Assembly: GCF_002288925.2 (NCBI RefSeq)
Contig: NW_022098069.1
Location: 84,988,734-85,052,733, forward strand
From: Delphinapterus leucas
Lineage: Eukaryota > Chordata > Mammalia > Artiodactyla > Monodontidae
Direction of reading: 5' to 3'
Length of the DNA: 64,000 nt
Of this stretch, positions 11,971 to 22,716 are shown one piece after another. Within the stretch, counting starts at the first letter, position 1, and each line of letters starts with the position of its first letter. A program made the translations under genes and the position numbers. The notes beneath the pieces are model-generated. The model searched no databases and had not been told where the DNA came from. It was given only the letters and a program-made list of their open reading frames with translations.

Positions 11971-12433
11971 GCCCAACCCCAGAACACGTGCTCCAGCTGT
12001 TCCATCTACAGGTAAGACTGTGTCCCACGCAGACATGCCAGGAGGAGGCTGCTCACCGTCAGCTGGCGCCCCGGCCCCACCGCTCACCCCAGCGTCCGGT
12101 CACCGGCACACCACACAACACACTTTGTAATGTTATATTTGCTTGAGTGGTTCTGCGGCCACTGTCCTCCCAGAGACCACACACGCCACGGCGTCAGGGC
12201 CGTATCTTTATTTTGCTAACCTGGTTCCAGGCGGGCTGTGGGCTCCGCAGCAGAGGTTTCTAAAGGAATGATGGTCAGTGTGCGTTGTTTTTGCCACACT
12301 GACAGATCATCGTTACAGGAGGGCATTGAGCTCTTATAGGATCGCACTGGCGTTTCCCCCACATGCCCACGTGCAGCTGGGGTCACATAAATGCTTCTTG
12401 AATGAGTGAAGTGGGCGACTGGATGGACCAACA

Positions 12434-12453
12434 AATGAATGAATGAATGAATG
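12434..12453. repeat. (GAAT)n microsatellite
   Basis: Four to five GAAT units, probably grown from an old SINE/LINE tail. Confidence 0.85.
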
Positions 12454-13125
12454 CCCCTCCACCCCCAGTGACCTGAGCCAGAGCGCCAGAGGCAGGGTGA
12501 CTGCGGGCACCTCACAGATCTGCATCATTTGAGACAAAGTCCTGCTGGAATTAGCGTCAGATCTGGATTCTCTGCCGCCTTCAGAGAGAAGCCCTGTTAT
12601 GCTCCTGCCGTGTGACCAGCATGTCCCACTGGGCCTGAGCTTGGAGGGCCCCAAAGGGCCCAGCTGGGGGGTCAATGCTCTGTGGCCTCCGTCTTGAACT
12701 TCTCAACCTTCTCCACAACTGTCTTTGACGTTGCATTTGTCTGAGGTCCTCTGGGATGACGGGGGCTCCGTGCCTGTGTGTGCCCCCCTCCCTCCATCTC
12801 CCCAGGATGGGTTCCTGCTGCCCACTCCCCTCTCCCACCCTGTCACCCTCCACCCCTGGAGGGGCTCTGGGTGAGGGCACTGGGAGGGTGGTGGCTGGTG
12901 GGTGTCCTGCAGCATCTCAGGGCAGGCAGGGAGAGGTCACCCTGTCCCGGCTGGCAAAGGTGCCTTGGTGAGGGCCCCTGCCCGCCCCCATAAGGGTACT
13001 GAGCATACCAAGCTTTGAGGTCACAATTCCTTAAGGGGTGGCCTCCCCATCCCCCAGTTGGGACCCCACATTGGCTTCTTATGCCGAGCCCACAAATTAT
13101 GTAATCGGCCCTGCCTCCGGTAAAT

Positions 13126-13220
13126 CCATCTCTGACACCCAGGGGATCCCACCACTGATGTTCAGGAGACCCCATCTCTGATGCCCAGGGGAACCCACCT
13201 GTGACACCCAGATGATCCCC
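13126..13220. repeat. Degenerate 46-bp tandem repeat, about two copies
   Basis: The phrase ccatctctga.cccagggga starts at 13126 and 13172, followed by a partial third unit with 'gtgacacccag'. Confidence 0.7.
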
Positions 13221-13589
13221 AGCTCAGGGCTTCCTCAGGCCTCTCAGCCGCCTGTCCATCCCGGCTGCTCAGCTGCCTGGCGTTGAGCCCATTGACAGGC
13301 AAGCCAGCTCGTCCCCAGGGTCCCGACCCCTGGTGTCCCGCAGGCTGTGCTCCCTGGTGGCTTAGTGGGGGATAGCCCAGTGAGCTGTCTTCCTACCTCC
13401 CAGGCCTGCTCTGGCCGCAGAATGGGCACAAAAACAGGTTTAAAGAAAACAGGGGAGAGGGGGAAAGACATATATGCAAGGTTGGCTGGAGTTCTTCTGA
13501 CGCCCAGATTTCCTTGGAATTTTATCCTAAGGTCTAGGGTTGAAAGTTCAGGGTGGTAGTTTCCCCCTTCATGAAAGGGAGAACTCGAA

Positions 13590-13680
13590 AAAGTCAGGGA
13601 GTGCTTATAAGGACTGGATTGTCTCGGGAAAGTAGTGAGCTCTCCATCCGTGGAGGTATGTAGGAGGGAGGCGATGAGCA
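13590..13680 (+). repeat. Possible CR1/L3-type LINE remnant
   Basis: The order 'actggattgtctcggg', 'gtgagctctccatcc' and 'ggaggtatgtagg' resembles the conserved 3' end of ancient CR1-clade LINEs. Confidence 0.4.
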
Positions 13681-13944
13681 ACCCCAGGGTGAGGAGACCG
13701 TCTGGGGGCAGGGAGGCGGGACCTATGGGTGTCCTCCATCCCCAAGCCTGTGCTGTTCCACCCACGTCTTCCTGCTGTGGCCTCACGGCCCCAAACACAG
13801 AGGGGACAGAGTGAAGTCAGGCAGGTTGTCCCTCCAAGCCCCCGCTGGCCTCCCCTCTGTGGCTTTGTGGTTATTTAGGGAGCCAGCAGGGGGAGCTGGG
13901 AGGAGGACGACCCCATGGCCTGGACTCTGCCCCTGAGAGGATGA

Positions 13945-14040
13945 GTGGCCTTAGAACAGGGCTTGATCCTCTCCGAGCCTCAGTTTCCCCATCAGTAAAA
14001 TGAGTCTAGGTGGTCTCTGAGTGCTTTGAGCTCCAATTGC
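13945..14040 (-). repeat. MIR element
   Basis: The phrases 'gcctcagtttccccatcag' and 'taaaatgagt' are the reversed MIR core. Confidence 0.75.
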
Positions 14041-14384
14041 CCCCAAGCCCTGGAGGAGGCCAGTGGCCCGGCCTGAGCACCCGCTTCTGTCCTGCGAAAG
14101 GGCCAGAGCCCTTGCCATCCAAGGACCCCTCCCCGCCGCTCAGGGGCTAGTCCCACCACTGGAGAGGAGGGCCCGTGAACCTGCCACCCCCCGCTCCGTG
14201 CCCAGGGCTTCGGAAGCCACTCACCTCCTCCAATGGCCAGCCCCCAGAACCCAGTGGGAAAAGCTTGTGGGGCTAAAGCCGGGCTAGGTCTGCCCAAGGG
14301 AAATGCCCGGCCGAGCAGGCTCTCACCACCTGAGCGGTTCAGTTGTCACCGGGGTCTTCAGGTTCCCACTGGCTCTCCACAGAA

Positions 14385-14480
14385 GGGGGGGGACACTGTG
14401 GCTTGCGCCCACTTTCCAGAGGAGGAAACTGAGGCTCAGGGATCACACAGCTCAGTTGGGTCCCAAGCCCAACTGGGGCC
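14385..14480 (+). repeat. MIR element
   Basis: The phrases 'gaggaaactgaggctcagg' and 'gatcacacagct' match the MIR core on the plus strand. Confidence 0.8.
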
Positions 14481-14639
14481 TCAGGAAGCCTGGCATCACA
14501 CTGCATGCCCAGCCTTAGCCACCCGGGGACACCTACCCCTCACCAGGCACGGGACCAGACTCCAGGCACGTTTGCAGTGACCCAGGGCCGTGATGGACAA
14601 ATCCCACCCCGGCTGCGAGGGCCCGGGCTCGGGGCCGCT

Positions 14640-15110
14640 GGGCCTGTCGATTACAGAGCAATGCCCAAAGTGAGAGAATCACTCCATTGTTTTGCTTCTA
14701 CTTGAGTCCTTGCAGAAAGGAACAACGACAATCCAATCTTGAATAACAGTTTCATTTGAACCAATTAAAAGAGGACTGATTTTGCTTTCAATTCGATCTG
14801 CGATGGCGGCACGCTCTAGGAAACGGGTAACTGAATTATTCTTCACCACAAACATTTTGGCATTTTATATCCTGGGTGGGGTGATCTTGAAAAGCGGGTT
14901 CATTATTCAGAATCATTTCTAAGCCGGCAGAATAAAAACAAAGCCAGCCCCTTATTCACATCATGAAGGGATAGGGATGTGGTGCGTTTTATGAAGCAGC
15001 TGAGGTTTCAGAGGGTGGATTACATCAAAAATAAGGAAGCGACACCAGAGATGTGTAATTCCTGGGCCCTGTCAGATCTTATTGGTGTAACATTTAACCT
15101 AAGGGCTGTT
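14640..15110. promoter_or_regulatory. AT-rich island, candidate conserved element
   Basis: This is an abrupt AT-rich, CpG-poor, repeat-free island in GC-rich surroundings about 5 kb from the 3' end of ADRA2C. It has ccaattaaaa, cattattcagaatc and attggtg-type motifs suited to homeodomain and NF-Y factors. No coding frame is convincing. Enhancer role is inference. Confidence 0.3.
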
Positions 15111-17764
15111 CCCAGTGGAAAAGGATGGGAAAATAACTCAAAGGCCGATTCTGTGCACAGAACGCCCAAGACTTGGTTTTCTCTTCTGTGAAATGAGGCT
15201 AATTAACATCTACTTGGGGGGCTTGGGGGGGCTTCAACAAGGTGGGGGGAGTAACGCGAACAGCCCAGCGTCTGGCTTCGAGGCAGCGTCTCATCACGGC
15301 ATACCCTCTCCGGAGCTCAGTTTTCTTGTCTGTAGAATGGGACCATCCACGCCCACCTGGCAGAATCCTGAGAAGCAAACACTCAGAGCCCCGGCCAAAG
15401 TTGGCAAGCAGAAGCCACATAGCAAACTGGCTGCCAGGCTCACAGTCATTCTCTGTAACGACTCCCCTCTCTGGGCCCCTCTGTAAAATGGGGAGGGGGC
15501 TACTGAACCGGAACACCCGTTAGGTAACTTCTACCCAGAGCTCTCCGAGGAGCCCAGCCCCATCCCCAAAGGCTGCATGAAGATTCTTCTGTTTTCAAAG
15601 GTGCTGCACAGTCAGTTAAGAGCTAATTGAATCGGGGGGAAAACCCGCCCACCAATATTTGAACAGACGGCTGCAGCAGCCGGGCCGTGAGCCGAGGCCC
15701 GAGCTGTCGCCAGTTCTCCTGCCTTTGCTCCTCGAAATTTCTCCCCAACGGCCTGAGAGCGGACGTAGGGTGTCCACTTCAGCGCCCCCTGCACGGCCTG
15801 CGAGACAGTGTCCTGGCATGGTGGACATGCCCTGGGTGGCTCTCCGGTTTGGCGTCCAGGGATGATCCTTGGGGGTTTCGTCGTGGGAGAGGAAGGACAG
15901 CCCTGCATCCCCGAGGGAGGCCTGCTTGGCCGTTCCCCTGGCCAGAATGACACACTGCCCCCGCGTTCAGAGTCTCTCTGCCCCCATCCCACCCCCAACC
16001 CATGCTGGGCTCCCTGCGCTAAGGGGAGGGGGCCGTGCCCAGCCAGGCTTGAGGACCTGCAGCTGGGGAGGGTGGGGGGCTGGAGGAAGCTCCCAAAGGT
16101 TTCCTGGGGATGAAGCCCGATCTGAGTCTCGCAGAGCCTATGAGAGGAGCTCGGGAAAAGATGGGAAAGGCACTCCTGGCAGAAGCAGAGAATAAACAAA
16201 GCGGGGGCCTGGGATGGGTGAGCGCCAGCCTGAAAGCCGGTAGAGCGTGGGCTTGACTGGTACCAGGTTGGTTTTGCAGCCCCGAAGGCTCACTCTGCCA
16301 CTGGGGTGAGAAGGCCACAGTCCCGGACCCCAGGCAGGCCCCTCCCCCGTGACTGCGCTGCCCCTCAGCCCTCGCAGCTCTGAGCCAGGGCCCGGCCCAG
16401 GGAGGAAGTGGCCTTGTCTGGTGCATCTGGTGATGGAGGCTGGATCCAGGGGGCTGGGAACTGGCCATTCCCCCACCCCAACAGGGACGATGGTGTGACT
16501 GCCCCCCTAGGGTTCTGCGTGGTCCCCAAAGTCCCCACCCTTACAGGCACACACCCCCAAGCACAGTGGCCTGCAGGATGGCACCCAGCACAGGCAGTCT
16601 TACAGGTGGTCTTCCGGAGGCCGGCCCACTTGTCCCCGCTTCTCCTATCAACCTGGCAGCAGACAGCAGGTGTGCATCCTGTTTCCTTCCTCTCTGTCAC
16701 TGCCAGGCAGCTCAGGGCACATTTTGTGCTCAGCCAGGAGAGCAGATGCCCTTAAACGGGGCTTTCTGGGCCAGCGCTCCCTCTCCACCCTACATGGCAA
16801 TCCCTTATCTTGACATAAGGATCCCATTGTGCCCGAGGCTTTTACTGGGAGCGGCCATAAATCCTTCTGGCAGGAAGAAATGCATTTGGTCCCCAGGGCT
16901 TTCCTTTGGCTCGCGGTTGGCAGTCGACTCTGCTCCCTGGGCAGATTTCAGAGGCACTGTGCCCCGCCTGGAGGTCCCGGACCCTCTCACATGTGTGCCT
17001 CCACCCAGCCAGGAGAGGATGTACACCCTGTTTACAGGTGGCGGGAGATGGGGTGGGGGTCATGCAGGGGGCAGACCTAGGGTGCCTGCCGGGTGCCTCT
17101 CAGGCAGACTGGATGCTTCTACCATCCAAACCCCTCACCCTCACCCCCAGCCCAGCTGCATCTGATGATCTCAACAGCCCAGCTGGTCAAATGGGAGGCT
17201 GACCTTCTGTCTGGCATGCGGGGCGGGGCGCATGCTGAGGTCCCCTGGCCGTGCTCATGGCAGACCCAGAGCAGGGACTCGGGGTCCCCGGTGAGGGTCT
17301 CGCCATTCTCCTCTACTCCCCAGCTCCAACGAGCTGGGCTTCTACTAACGCAGAACTCGTACCCTCCTAGCCTGGCAGGGTGCAGGGCATCTTCAGCCGG
17401 GATGCCTTCTGCCTCCCCATTGCGTGACGAGGGCTGCGGGGGGCTGCAGGGGACTGGGGGCCGGGGTTCGGCTCAGCAACGCACCGCAGCTGCCCAACCA
17501 GACTCAAGATGGGCCTGCAGGCGCCGAGTGTTTTGATTCAAGGCTGCGCTGGAATATCTGAGCCCTGCCAACGGATGCGATATAAAAATATAGCCGGCTG
17601 CCAGCACAGCCGAGAAGGACCGCTTCCTCGCCAGCAAGTGCCTCGGCAACGAGTTTTCTCCCATCCCTCAGCCCCCACCCCCAGAGCTGGGGGTAGGATT
17701 CAAAGACTGGAGCTGCTCTTCTAAAGTGTTAACAATTCTATTTTGCCTGCTCTACGTGTTTTTC

Positions 17765-17782
17765 TTTTTTTTTTTTTTTTTT
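17765..17782. repeat. T18 homopolymer
   Basis: Eighteen T residues after tttc in an AT-rich patch. Confidence 0.95.
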
Positions 17783-18969
17783 CTGAATTCCATACCGAGC
17801 TGTAACAGAATACTTGGATTATTCTTTCCCCCTTTTCTACAAACTCAGCAACTGAATTTTAAAAATACAGGAATTAATTTATAAGAATGTGTATCTACAC
17901 ATGTCTGTGGAAACTACATCAGCGGTGGGCTCCGGCCAGCTGGGGGCAGCGCTGATCCCCTGCTTGGGGCCCTGCCCTCCTTAATCTCGTCGTGGGTGTT
18001 TTTTTATTTTGCTGGAAATCTCCTGAGAGAGCCGAGGGGAAGCCTGAGGCAGGAAGGCGGCTGTGTACAATGCTTCTCTACAATGCTTCTCCATCAGTGA
18101 GGTCCAGAGATCGCCGGTGCTCATAGGACTGGAGCCGGGGTGCTCGGGGCACAGCTCTCCTGACCTGGGCGTTTCTGGGCTCGTGGCTGGCTCTGCCCCT
18201 TCAAGCCTGTGGGTCCTGGCCCAGGTGGTCAGCTCTGGGCCTCCGTTTCCTCAGCCACAGACGGGGGTTGACAGTGATGGCACCGTGGCGTAGACACGAA
18301 GACGCGCCTAAGAGAGGAGAGCACTGCGCGAGTGATGGTGCGCAGTGGACGGACCCGCTGGGCGAGGATGGGCAGAGGTCCGGGCCCCTCCTCTGTACCC
18401 CAGAGAAATCCCCCTGCACGACGGCTCCCGGACCGCGCTGGGAGCAGTCAGCGCCCACGGGCACCCCCGGGGGTGTCAGCGCTCCCGCTTCGTCGATGGA
18501 GCCAGAGACTCAGAGCAAGGCGACTGGCCCGTTACCCTGCGGCAGGCGGGGTGAAAAGCCAGGTTCTGTCTCTGTTTATCCAGCTGAAAAGAGAGTCTCT
18601 CCAGGCAGCAATTACGATGAAGTGGTGAATATCTGTTGGCTGAATGGGGTATTAAGCACCGGGCGTCTGCAGTCCCAGCCACAGCCCTGGAAGGTGCAAT
18701 TCTCGGGATTAGGAAAGGGAAAGGTGGTTTGCTGACATTCTTCCGTGGGCCGTGTTCCAGGCTACGTGATCCTGCTGGAGTCCCGGGGTTCATCCCCCCA
18801 AGAGCCGGGGGGAGGGTATGGCATTACCCCATTGCACCAGGGAGGCAATACCAGTGTTAGCCAGGCTCTCCCTGAAGGAAAGTTCCCCCTCTTTGCTCCC
18901 CCCCATTCAGCTGGCCAGTTGGACCACAGACAACAGGCCAGGCAGGGCCTGAGGTTTCAGCCCCTGCCC

Positions 18970-19065
18970 CACTTCACCGGAAGGGTGCTGAGGCCCAGAG
19001 AGGGCAGGGGTTTATCTGAGCTAGCTCAGTAATCCTGCAACAGAGCCAGGCCTACAACACGGACA
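18970..19065 (+). repeat. MIR element
   Basis: The phrases 'ctgaggcccagagagg', 'gctagctcagtaa' and 'cagagccagg' follow MIR order. Confidence 0.65.
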
Positions 19066-19760
19066 CCGTGTCCAGGCCCCTGCCCATTGGTGGGAGGTCA
19101 GGGATGTTCCCATCGGCCCTGGCCAACTGCTTCCTCCACTGCTTTCCCCACCATTGCTCGAGTCTGGGAGAGCTCTTCCCGGTTGGGGTGTCCTGAGGAC
19201 CCATAACTTGGGGTGATAAGGCCAGGCAGCTGCAGGGGAGGACTTCTCCAAGGGACAGCCCTGAGAAGTCAGACCAGGAGAGGGGCCAGCTGATTCAGGG
19301 CACGGGGCCTTGAAATGCAGGACCCAGGGCTGACCTCTCCTCGAGAGAGAGACCCATGGCCACCCCAGGCCAAAGACAGGTGGGTGGTGATCCAGGAGAG
19401 AGCTGGGCTGGCAGGCAGGGGTTACATACAGGAAGGCCAAGACGGGCACAGAGAGGGACAGGAGGGTTGGATGGTCACAGCAGGGATCCCTGGCATAAGC
19501 CCCTCCAGCCCACTAAGCCTGTGTATGTATGTGTGTGTCTCAGGGGTCCTGTTCCTACCCCTCCCCCCAGCTATCCCAGGAGCTTCTGGGCTCTGTGATG
19601 AGGGCTGGAAGAGCCAGGAAGGGACCCTCTCTGATACTTGACTCTCCCTCCTTCTCTCCTCAAGCCTTAGTGCGGGGTGAGCACGGACTCCCTGGGGGTG
19701 GTGAGGGCTGAGCAAGGGGGCCAGGCTGGGCTGCACTGGGGGAAGCCTAGACTCAGATCT

Positions 19761-19775
19761 GGGGGGGGGGGGGGG
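19761..19775. repeat. G15 homopolymer
   Basis: Fifteen consecutive G residues followed by aggg, with G-quadruplex potential. It lies just beyond the inferred ADRA2C poly(A) site. Confidence 0.95.
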
Positions 19776-20059
19776 AGGGTTATGAAGGGAGGACAGCCCT
19801 CCAGCATCTAAATTTGGAGTTAATTTACAGCCCTTTGATTTCCTTGGTCTCTCCGCCGGTTACAGCACAAGAATTCTGAGTATATATTTTGTAAGTCTGC
19901 AAAACAGTCCCCCTTAAGCAAAGACCCCCTCCTTCTCGTGCAAAAGGGGAGGATGGAATCTGGCGACCTGGAGCGCCGTCCTGCCACCTTTGGTGGGAGG
20001 TCGGGCAGGGTGAGGGTCTGAAGGACTGACTATTGTACCCACCACTTAGATTACAAAGG

Positions 20060-20065
20060 TTTATT
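20060..20065 (-). terminator. ADRA2C: Candidate ADRA2C polyadenylation signal
   Basis: The plus strand reads tttatt, which is AATAAA on the gene strand, 515 bases beyond the stop. It is the only canonical hexamer between the stop and this point. Cleavage would be expected near 20035-20050. Confidence 0.6.
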
Positions 20066-20580
20066 TAGAAAAGAGTTTGGTTGTTTTCGCTGTCGGTCAT
20101 TGTTGGCAAACATTTAAATACTTTCGTAAACAAAGATGGTCAGTGCCCTCCTTCCTCCCCCAGAAAAGCCACCCCGCGAGGTCTTGGAAAGTCAGCCCTT
20201 GCTCAAAGGGGGATGGGGTGGTGGCCTGAGGTGGGGGCAGGGCAGGCTCCTTCTTCACCAACTTGGTTGGATGCGTGTGCTACCTCACAGACACACCTTG
20301 GCGCGGCCCCCAGAGTTGGACCCGGGCCTGCAGCCCCAGAAGCAACCCCTTGCTGAGACAGGAAGGCAGAGGGGTCTCCCCTCTCTCCTTCTTCTCCCCG
20401 GGGGCCCTGCAGTCTCTCAGCCCTCCCTCCGGCCATGCAGCACCCTCCCCTGCGCCCTGAAGGCCTATCCAACCCTGGGTCCCTGGGAAAGTTGCTCCCA
20501 CTTTCTCCTGGGAGGCCACGCCTGCCCGCCCCCTCCACTGGGAGCTGTCCAGGGTCTCTGAGCCGGGTAGAGTGAGTGGA
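20066..20580 (-). other. ADRA2C: Probable ADRA2C 3' untranslated region
   Basis: This stretch runs from the ADRA2C stop codon to the first AATAAA on the minus strand. It has no other poly(A) hexamer and no recognised repeat. Its distal 100 bases turn AT-rich, as 3' ends often do. The extent is inferred. Confidence 0.6.
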
Positions 20581-21957
20581 TCACTGCCTGAAGCCCTTTC
20601 TCCTCCGTCGGAAGAGGATGTGCTTGAAAGAGCGCCGGAAGTCCTGATTGAAAACGGTGTAGATGACCGGGTTGAGCGAGCTGTTGCAGTAGCCGATCCA
20701 GAAGAAGAACTTGAAGAGCGGGCCGGGCACCTGGCAGGCCTCGCGGCAGATGCCGTACAGGCTGTAGCTGAAGAAGAAGGGGAACCAGCAGAGCACAAAC
20801 ACGCCCATGACCACCGCCAGCACGAAGGTGAAGCGCTTCTCGCGCGCCTGGGCCACCTTGCGGCGGCACACGCTGCTGCGCGCCCGGCGCCGGCGCGACA
20901 GGAAGAACTCGACGGAACGCGAGCTGGCGCGCGACAGGCGCCAGCTGGGGACCGGGGACCTCGCGGCGGCCATCGCGCCCGGCTCGGCCGTCCCCGTCCC
21001 GGGCCCCGACCCTTCGCCGTCTGTGGCCCCCTCGCCGCTCGCGCGCCGCCGCCCGCCCCGCCGCAGCGCGCCTCGGCGCCGCCTCCTCTCGGCCGCCACG
21101 CTGATGTCCTCCGGCTTCACATCGGCGCGCGGGCGGCGCGGGGTCGCGCAGTGCCCGTTCTCGCCCGCGCCAAGCCCGTTCTCCGTGGTCGGGGACGCGC
21201 CGTCGGGGCCCGCGGGCTCGCGCTTCTCGCTAAGCGTGCGCGTGCGCAGCTTGGCCACCCGGTAGATGCGCGCGTAGACCAGGCCCATGATGAGGCAGGG
21301 CGCGAAGAAGGACCCGATGCAGGAGGACAAGATGTACCAGGTCTCGTCATTGAGGCCACACTGCGGGTAGGCGGCGCCGTCGGGCTGGCGGTAGAGCGAG
21401 ACAAGCGGCGGGAAGGAGATGACGGCCGAGATGAGCCACACGGCCACGATGGTGGCCTTGACGCGGCGCGGCGTGCGCTTCAGGTTGTACTCGACAGCCT
21501 GCGTCACGGACCAGTAGCGGTCCAGGCTGATGGCGCACAGGTGCACAATGGACGAGGTGCAGAAGAGCACGTCGAGCGCCAGATACACGCCGCACCACAC
21601 CTGCCCGAAGTACCAGTAGGCCATGAGCTCGTTGGCCAGCGAGAAGGGCATGACCAGCGTGGCCACCAGGATGTCGGCCGAGGCCAGCGACACCAGGAAG
21701 AGGTTCTGCGGCGCACGCAGCGCGCGGCTGGTCAGCACAGCGATCACCACCAGCACGTTGCCCACCACAGTGAAGACGATGAGGAAGCCCACCACGGCCG
21801 CTAGCCCCGCCACGGCGCCCGCCGAGTACTGGCCCGGGGGCGGCCCCCAGGCAGCCCCCGAGGCGTTGGCGGCCCCGCCGCTGCCCCCCTCGCCGGCGCC
21901 GCTCACGTTGGAGCCCGCCGCCGCCGCCAGCGCCGCCGCCAGCGCCGGGGACGCCAT
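20581..21957 (-). CDS. ADRA2C: Alpha-2C adrenergic receptor, complete single-exon CDS
   Basis: This is a class A GPCR for adrenaline and noradrenaline. Family knowledge: it couples to Gi/o and acts as a presynaptic autoreceptor in brain, sympathetic endings and chromaffin cells. The 458-aa product has seven membrane spans. Visible marks are N-glycosylation sequons at N17 and N31, N67 in TM1, D95 in TM2, and a C122-C200 disulfide pair. The amine-binding aspartate is D129, DRY is 146-148, TM5 serines are S212 and S216, CWFP is 390-393, and NPVIY is 429-433. The third loop (about 234-371) is long and arginine-rich, and the tail is short and lacks a palmitoylation cysteine, both typical of the 2C subtype. 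Human is about 462 aa (memory). The ATG at 21957 has A at -3 and G at +4. The same frame upstream reaches a stop at 22117-22119 with no other ATG. No frameshift is seen. Confidence 0.98.
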   Translation of the reverse strand: MASPALAAALAAAAGSNVSGAGEGGSGGAANASGAAWGPPPGQYSAGAVAGLAAVVGFLIVFTVVGNVLVVIAVLTSRALRAPQNLFLVSLASADILVATLVMPFSLANELMAYWYFGQVWCGVYLALDVLFCTSSIVHLCAISLDRYWSVTQAVEYNLKRTPRRVKATIVAVWLISAVISFPPLVSLYRQPDGAAYPQCGLNDETWYILSSCIGSFFAPCLIMGLVYARIYRVAKLRTRTLSEKREPAGPDGASPTTENGLGAGENGHCATPRRPRADVKPEDISVAAERRRRRGALRRGGRRRASGEGATDGEGSGPGTGTAEPGAMAAARSPVPSWRLSRASSRSVEFFLSRRRRARSSVCRRKVAQAREKRFTFVLAVVMGVFVLCWFPFFFSYSLYGICREACQVPGPLFKFFFWIGYCNSSLNPVIYTVFNQDFRRSFKHILFRRRRKGFRQ

Positions 21958-21971
21958 GGTCCTCCCGCAAG

Positions 21972-22046
21972 CTACGCGGTCCCGCCTGGAGCCGGGGCGC
22001 AGCCGCGGCAGCTCGGGCGCCCCCCAGCCCGGGTCGGCGTCCGCAT
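21972..22046 (-). CDS. Candidate 24-codon upstream ORF in the ADRA2C leader
   Basis: An ATG at 22046 on the minus strand opens 24 codons rich in Arg, Gly, Pro and Cys and ends in TAG at 21974-21972. It is in a different frame from ADRA2C, and its stop is 14 bases before the receptor ATG. The context is moderate (G at -3, C at +4). If the transcript covers this position, ribosomes must leak past it or reinitiate, so it could lower receptor translation. A short uORF peptide with such a role is known for the beta-2 adrenergic receptor. Function here is inference. Confidence 0.45.
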   Translation of the reverse strand: MRTPTRAGGRPSCRGCAPAPGGTA

Positions 22047-22536
22047 CGCCGCCTGCTCCTCGGGCGCGCCCGCCGGGCACCGCGGCACCCCGCAGCCGGC
22101 CCTCGGCCGTGGCGGCTCAGCGGGCGAGCAGCGCGCCCGAGAGCGTGGCTGCCGGGCTCCCCGCCGCTGCCGCACGCGTAAGTGCAGAGCAGGAGGCGCC
22201 CGGAGAGAGCTGCGACGCGGCGGCAGCGGCGGCGGCGGCGGGGGGGGGAGGGGACAGGTCCCGGGGTACTCGCGCGGCCCCGCCCTTGGCCCCGCTCACG
22301 GGGAGCGCCCCGGCCGCGAGCCCACGGCGACTCGGCGCCCGAGCGGGCGTGCCCGGGCGACCCGGCGGCCCCAGCGCGCGGCCGGGGCGCAGGCTGCAGA
22401 CAGCGGCAGCGGCGGCGCGGGCACTCCGCCTCCCATCCGGCCGGCTAGGGCTCGGCGCGCCGGGGCGCAGGCCGCCGCTCCTTGGGGCCCCCGCGCCCGC
22501 GCGCCGCCTCCGGCTCCAACTTTACTTTCCCGAGCA

Positions 22537-22636
22537 NNNNNNNNNNNNNNNNNNNNNNNNNNNNNNNNNNNNNNNNNNNNNNNNNNNNNNNNNNNNNNNN
22601 NNNNNNNNNNNNNNNNNNNNNNNNNNNNNNNNNNNN
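22537..22636. other. Assembly gap, 100 Ns, in the ADRA2C leader/promoter
   Basis: Exactly 100 Ns separate two extremely GC-rich flanks 580 bases upstream of the start codon. A round 100 is the usual placeholder for a gap of unknown size, so distances across it are unreliable and promoter sequence is missing. Confidence 0.99.
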
Positions 22637-22689
22637 GCGCGAGTGTCGCCGCTCGGGCTCGGCTTCCAACTTGGGTAGAGTTGCGCAGC

Positions 22690-22716
22690 GGGGCGGGGCG
22701 CGGACGGGCGGGGGCG
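22690..22716. promoter_or_regulatory. GC-box cluster (Sp/KLF-type) upstream of ADRA2C
   Basis: Closely spaced ggggcgg-type boxes lie here, about 735-760 bases 5' of the receptor ATG, just beyond the N gap. They fit a TATA-less promoter core. Motif match only. Confidence 0.35.

Larger units (their letters stand above)
11971..14639. other. Intergenic, no gene seen
   Basis: It contains a (GAAT)n microsatellite, a degenerate 46-bp repeat, a CR1/L3-like remnant and two MIRs, each listed separately. The remainder is unclassified. Confidence 0.6.
15111..20039. other. Intergenic region 3' of ADRA2C, no gene seen
   Basis: It has MIR-like phrases at 15165-15215, 15310-15360, 18235-18280 and 18970-19065. 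Smaller AT-rich patches lie at 15590-15660, 17700-17910 and 19800-19930. There is a T18 run at 17765 and a G15 run at 19761. The rest is unclassified GC-rich DNA. Confidence 0.6.

Noticed and set aside
20540..20565. REST/RE1-like site just after the ADRA2C stop
   Set aside because: gctgtccagggtctctga matches the left half of reversed RE1, but the right half has wrong spacing.
20572..21804. 410-codon open frame antisense to ADRA2C
   Set aside because: It is the mirror of a GC-rich coding exon, begins with a non-ATG codon (gtg) and shows no domain. Antisense frames over such genes are expected by composition.
21958..22080. N-terminally extended ADRA2C (41 more codons)
   Set aside because: The upstream codon at 22080 is GTG, not ATG, and there is no in-frame ATG before the stop at 22117-22119. 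The ATG at 21957 has strong context and matches known orthologues.
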